A program made the translations under genes and the position numbers. Of a stretch of 64,000 nucleotides of DNA, positions 60,638-64,000 are shown piece after piece. The stretch is taken from positions 523,080-587,079 of the forward strand of contig NZ_QMDV01000001.1 of the NCBI RefSeq assembly GCF_003284895.1. Reading direction: 5' to 3'. This DNA is from Pontibacter arcticus (GTDB taxonomy: Bacteria > Bacteroidota > Bacteroidia > Cytophagales > Hymenobacteraceae). Within the stretch, counting starts at the first letter, position 1. Each line of letters opens with the position of its first letter. The notes beneath the pieces are model-generated. The model did not search any database, was not told the origin of the DNA, and saw only the letters and a list, made by a program, of their open reading frames with translations.

Positions 60638-61750
60638 TTACTTTTTATACCTGATAATAGAAGTATAGGTTAAGGCGCTGATAGTTTGCCCTGTTTTGGG
60701 ATTCACAAAAATTACTTTGCCCTGCTGTTTTAGTATCTGGTAAGCAACTTTGTAATTATCACGGCTGTAGTTTGTGCCAACATTGTCTTTTTCGTAGATG
60801 CTTTGCAAGGTCTTGTTGTTATAAACACTTGCTTTCTGCAAAATGGTATCTACCAGGTTTACAACCGAATACATATAATACTCCTGAAAAAGCCCCATTT
60901 GATTTTGCTGTAGGTTTGCTCCAAATAATGGCACAGCATCCTCCTGAAACTCAGTATACCCTAACATCAGCTCTTTCAGACTTGTATAAGCGGCATCTGT
61001 TTTCACAGCAAGGAGTAGGTATTGGTTGGTCTGCTTTTTATCAAATGCGTTAATCCTGAACTCAAATAAAGTATAGCCTTTGGCTGCGAATACTGTTTTA
61101 AACGTAGCCAATGCAAAAGCTTCTCTTTTTGCAGCATCTCGTACCGTTTTATAATACGCTTTGATATCGGTTAGTTTTTCGCTGAATAACTCCTGTAGCT
61201 GGGGACTTGGTTTTTTGGTTTTAACAGCGGCATTTATACTTTCAAAATCGAAAAGCATGACCAGGTCAGCGTTCCATCGCTGACCCAGCCCAAGTATAAA
61301 TTCCTGCGCCACCACATCCTGAAAAGGGTTCAGGAAAGCTAAAGCAGGCAAACCAGTACCTATTTGCTCTGGCAACAACTCCTCATTTTCTGCTGCCGGA
61401 AAGCGGATAGGCTTATGAACCAGTGCATCATAATAAGGCAGGTTATTTATACTTTCTTCCAATTCGGCTAATGTTGTTTCTGCCGGATCATGAAATATAA
61501 CCTGTACTGCCTTATTCAGATCGAAGTTGGTGCCGGAGCTCCTGAAAATGGTATCCAGAATTTTGAAAAGGGCAGCCGGTCCCTGCCCTGCACTCAAATC
61601 AAAGTATAAAATGGCTGGGCTTAACCTTTCTCTCTGGTTCGATAATATGACTTTGCACCAAACCACAAAATACTGGCTCAAGATCTCTGTTTTTATGGCA
61701 GATAAGCTTCTTTCTTTTTTGAAAAAGTCATTGGGTTTAATGTCGGCCAT
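60638..61750 (-). CDS. TcmP-like (three-Cys-motif partner) protein
   Basis: A 370-residue protein resembling the three-Cys-motif partner family: ERSLSAIKTEILSQYFVVWCKVILSNQRE at the N-terminus, AILYFDLSAGQGPA (about 46-59, a SAM-methyltransferase-like glycine loop), and LPALAFLNPFQDVVAQEFI in the middle. In this family that region usually reads DPYG. Start ATG at 61748-61750. TcmP genes normally sit beside a three-Cys-motif protein; no such partner is present within this window, so it is an orphan. Function unproved; the assignment is moderate. Confidence 0.55.
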   Translation of the reverse strand: MADIKPNDFFKKERSLSAIKTEILSQYFVVWCKVILSNQRERLSPAILYFDLSAGQGPAALFKILDTIFRSSGTNFDLNKAVQVIFHDPAETTLAELEESINNLPYYDALVHKPIRFPAAENEELLPEQIGTGLPALAFLNPFQDVVAQEFILGLGQRWNADLVMLFDFESINAAVKTKKPSPQLQELFSEKLTDIKAYYKTVRDAAKREAFALATFKTVFAAKGYTLFEFRINAFDKKQTNQYLLLAVKTDAAYTSLKELMLGYTEFQEDAVPLFGANLQQNQMGLFQEYYMYSVVNLVDTILQKASVYNNKTLQSIYEKDNVGTNYSRDNYKVAYQILKQQGKVIFVNPKTGQTISALTYTSIIRYKK

Positions 61751-62046
61751 GCAATTTAAAAGTATACGCTCTTGCTTCCGGTACAAAATTAAGGATATAA
61801 ATTTTATAGCCTTTTGGTTACACCGAAGCCTGTTTTTACTGCGCTGCCAACTAAATAGTTTATGCTAAACTAATAAACCGGTGCTGCCCAACAACCTGCC
61901 ATCGTTACCCGTACTGAAACTGCATGTTGCAACCTCATAAACAGGAAGCTTTATAATTAAGCTAAAGGCTAAATTTACATTAGATTTTAGTTCAATAAAG
62001 CAGCTGTACTTTCATCGTTGCTTCACCCAATTTTACTTAAAACATA

Positions 62047-63495
62047 GTGGATAAAAGAGATTTTGATGCGGTTGTGGTGGGCTCTGGCCCTAATGGTTTG
62101 GCAGCTGCCATTGCCATGCAACAGGCCGGCCTTTCGGTGCTCCTCCTCGAAAGTAAAGATACCATTGGCGGTGGCCTGCGCTCAGCAGAACTAACGCAAC
62201 CCGGTTTTGTACACGATATCTGTTCGGCTATACACCCACTTGCTGCTGATTCTCCATACTTTAAAACACTGCCCTTACACGCGCACGGCCTCGAGTTTAT
62301 TACGCCGCCAATAGCAGCTGCGCACCCGTTTGATAATGGAACAGCTGCTGCGTTGGGTCTTTCGCTGGATGAAACTGCCCGCCAATTAGGCAAAGATGCA
62401 ACTTCATACTTGCGCCTGATAAAACCTTTGGTCCATAATTGGGCAAAACTTGCTCCCGACACACTGGGCCCCTTAACTATCCCGAGTCACCCGGTTGCCA
62501 TGGCACGATTTGGATTAAGTGCCCTGATGCCTGCCACCGAGTTAGCAGCTATGCATTTTAAAACTACTGAAGCCCGTGGGTTATGGGCAGGTATGGCAGC
62601 GCATTCCATTCAGCCGCTCTCTAACCTGGCTACTTCGGCTATTGGTTTGGTTTTGATGGCGATGGGGCACATTAATGGCTGGCCTATTCCGAAAGGCGGA
62701 TCACATAGCATCGCAAAAGCCCTTTCCTCCTACTTTGTTATGCTGGGCGGAAAGATCGAAACTAATTTCCATGTCAGTTCGCTTAAACAATTGCCTTCTG
62801 CACATGCTGTGTTACTGGACGTAACACCCAAGCAGCTTCTGCAAATTGCCGGGCACACGTTCTCGCCGCTTTACAAGTGGCAACTGGAGCGGTATCGTTA
62901 TGGGATGGGCGTTTTTAAAATAGACTGGGCGCTGGATGGGCCTATTCCGTTTACTGCGCCAGCATGCAGGCAAGCCGGCACCATACACCTGGGCAATACA
63001 CTGGAAGAAATTACCCAAAACGAAGAATTAACATCTAAAGGCAGGCATCCGGAAAAACCTTTTGTACTGCTGGCGCAGCAAAGTTTATTTGATGCTACGC
63101 GCGCTCCTGCGGGCAAACATACAGCCTGGGCGTATTGCCATGTACCAAACGGTTCCGAAACAGACATGACCGAAGCCATCGAAAAACAAGTAGAGCGCTT
63201 TGCCCCTGGCTTCCGGGATCTTATATTAGCCAGGCATACCATGCATACTTCCCAGATGGAAGCCTACAATCCCAACTACATCGGCGGAGATATTAACGGT
63301 GGCATAATCGACATTGGCCAGCTTTTCACGAGACCGGCCCTGCGTCTCTCTCCTTACCGAACCTCCACAAAAGGCATTTACATCTGCTCGTCCTCCACGC
63401 CTCCCGGTGGTGGTGTACACGGCATGTGCGGTTACCATGCTGCCAAGCGTGCTTTAAAGGATATCTTTAAGTTAAAGATTGCGCCGCTGGGGTGA
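62047..63495 (+). CDS. FAD-dependent oxidoreductase, CrtI/phytoene desaturase-like
   Basis: A 482-residue flavoprotein with N-terminal FAD motif DAVVVGSGPNGLAAAIAMQQAGLSVLLLES (about 7-36). A GG-doublet region follows (TIGGGLRSAELT), with the typical SSTPPGGGVHGMCGYHAAKRAL motif near the C-terminus (about 450-471). Homologous to phytoene dehydrogenase-like and related oxidoreductases; the substrate is not clear. The start is a GTG at 62047. It stands alone, so a carotenoid role is not supported by context. Confidence 0.85.
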   Translation: MDKRDFDAVVVGSGPNGLAAAIAMQQAGLSVLLLESKDTIGGGLRSAELTQPGFVHDICSAIHPLAADSPYFKTLPLHAHGLEFITPPIAAAHPFDNGTAAALGLSLDETARQLGKDATSYLRLIKPLVHNWAKLAPDTLGPLTIPSHPVAMARFGLSALMPATELAAMHFKTTEARGLWAGMAAHSIQPLSNLATSAIGLVLMAMGHINGWPIPKGGSHSIAKALSSYFVMLGGKIETNFHVSSLKQLPSAHAVLLDVTPKQLLQIAGHTFSPLYKWQLERYRYGMGVFKIDWALDGPIPFTAPACRQAGTIHLGNTLEEITQNEELTSKGRHPEKPFVLLAQQSLFDATRAPAGKHTAWAYCHVPNGSETDMTEAIEKQVERFAPGFRDLILARHTMHTSQMEAYNPNYIGGDINGGIIDIGQLFTRPALRLSPYRTSTKGIYICSSSTPPGGGVHGMCGYHAAKRALKDIFKLKIAPLG

Positions 63496-63668
63496 TTAGT
63501 CTATTCCTACGCTGATTGCCAGAATCTTTTATAACATTAACTATCGTTTATAATACCATGCTATAAATTCAATTTTAATCGAGGCTTTACTTTTGTTTTG
63601 AACTAAGTTTATACCTGCCCACGCTGCTTAGGCAGTATTTATTTATCTTTAAAGTCTCATTTAAAGAT

Positions 63669-64000
63669 ATGCACCAAAACCTAAAACAGCCCAACCATTA
63701 TTATTTTGAATTAATAATTACGATAGGGCTTTACACCATAATTCCGTTCCTGCTGCTTTGTGCATTTAACCAGCCTACAGTTGATGATTTTGACTATGCC
63801 TTCAGGGATAACCAGAATGACTTTTTAGCCACACAAGCAGAAACTTATTATAACTGGTCGGGCAGGTACTTTTCCACAGCTATTTCAAGAATAAATCCTA
63901 TTAGGTTTGGATCTTGGGTTGGGTATAAAATAGGTTCGTTGTTAATAATAGCAAGTATTGTTCTATCAATATATGCGCTGATCTCTACCCTATCCAGGAA
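63669..64000 (+). CDS. DUF6056-like membrane protein, 3' truncated
   Basis: The reading frame opens at ATG 63669 and runs without a stop to the window end (110 codons seen). The first membrane helix is ELIITIGLYTIIPFLLLCAF (about 14-33). The segment PTVDDFDYAFRDNQND ... YYNWSGRYFSTAISR (about 37-72) matches the pattern at the start of DUF6056 family membrane proteins, which resemble glycosyltransferase-C type proteins. The rest lies outside the window. Confidence 0.65.
   Translation, partial: MHQNLKQPNHYYFELIITIGLYTIIPFLLLCAFNQPTVDDFDYAFRDNQNDFLATQAETYYNWSGRYFSTAISRINPIRFGSWVGYKIGSLLIIASIVLSIYALISTLSR

Noticed and set aside
454-61766. AAGTATA/TATACTT as a promoter -10 element
   Set aside because: Bacteroidota promoters use TAnnTTTG, and many copies lie inside genes in both orientations.
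62965-62990. PACRQAG peptide in the CrtI-like protein as a translated interspersed repeat
   Set aside because: Related oxidoreductases carry a similar native stretch (AxxCRxAGT) at this site, so no insertion is needed.
1-64000. tRNA, rRNA, CRISPR array, integrase or transposase
   Set aside because: None was found on reading both strands; repeats present are short palindromes, not arrays.

Overview
The window is a gene-dense piece of a Bacteroidota chromosome. Best guess is Cytophagales, family Hymenobacteraceae (Pontibacter-like). This rests on SpII lipoproteins, a TonB receptor with a carboxypeptidase-regulatory-like N-terminus, lamin-tail and gliding-type C-terminal domains, TAnnTTTG-type -7 promoter elements, weak Shine-Dalgarno sites and Dxs-based isoprenoid synthesis. 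I see no rRNA, tRNA, CRISPR array, integrase or transposase. Most of the window is housekeeping chromosome.

Layout. 0-4.4 kb: type I secretion-like operon (ABC exporter cut by the window edge, HlyD adaptor, TolC channel), converging on a TSUP permease. 5.5-10.9 kb: surface proteins (outer-membrane barrel, five-repeat IPT/TIG lipoprotein, large lamin-tail exoprotein). 11-27.7 kb: metabolism and maintenance (asd, flavin monooxygenase, scpA, dxs, hydrolase, MFS, LysM protein, ndk, NrnA-like DHH phosphoesterase, two FKBP lipoproteins, recO, tdk, ferredoxin, unknown proteins). 28-29.9 kb: PH-like membrane protein, MoxR ATPase, small membrane ORF. 30-40.5 kb: phosphate-acquisition locus with beta-helix lipoprotein and TonB receptor on the minus strand, divergent from an OprP-like porin and pstSCAB-phoU. 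40.6-45.6 kb: ccmBCDEF cytochrome c maturation. 45.7-47.6 kb: FkbM methyltransferase and GT61 glycosyltransferase. 47.6-54.6 kb: DUF2520 protein, ferredoxin-iscX, kdsC, cold-shock protein, UbiA prenyltransferase, DUF4442, flavodoxin-like, purN, purH. 55-60.6 kb: mreBCD-pbp2-rodA elongasome operon. 60.6-64 kb: orphan TcmP-like protein, CrtI-like oxidoreductase, and the start of a DUF6056-type membrane protein cut by the right edge.

The most striking thing is not a gene. The 7-mer AAGTATA / TATACTT occurs about 140 times by hand count, against roughly 11 expected from base composition. It is spread over both strands, inside genes and between them, in almost equal orientation. It often forms inverted pairs built into terminator stems. 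This is how DNA uptake sequences behave in Neisseria and Pasteurellaceae, and I know of no such word described for this group. Other non-coding signals are a perfect 34-bp inverted repeat terminator, a REP-like palindrome inserted in frame into a signal peptide, a cluster of REP-like palindromes upstream of a hydrolase, and a shared candidate Pho-type operator in front of the TonB receptor and pstS.
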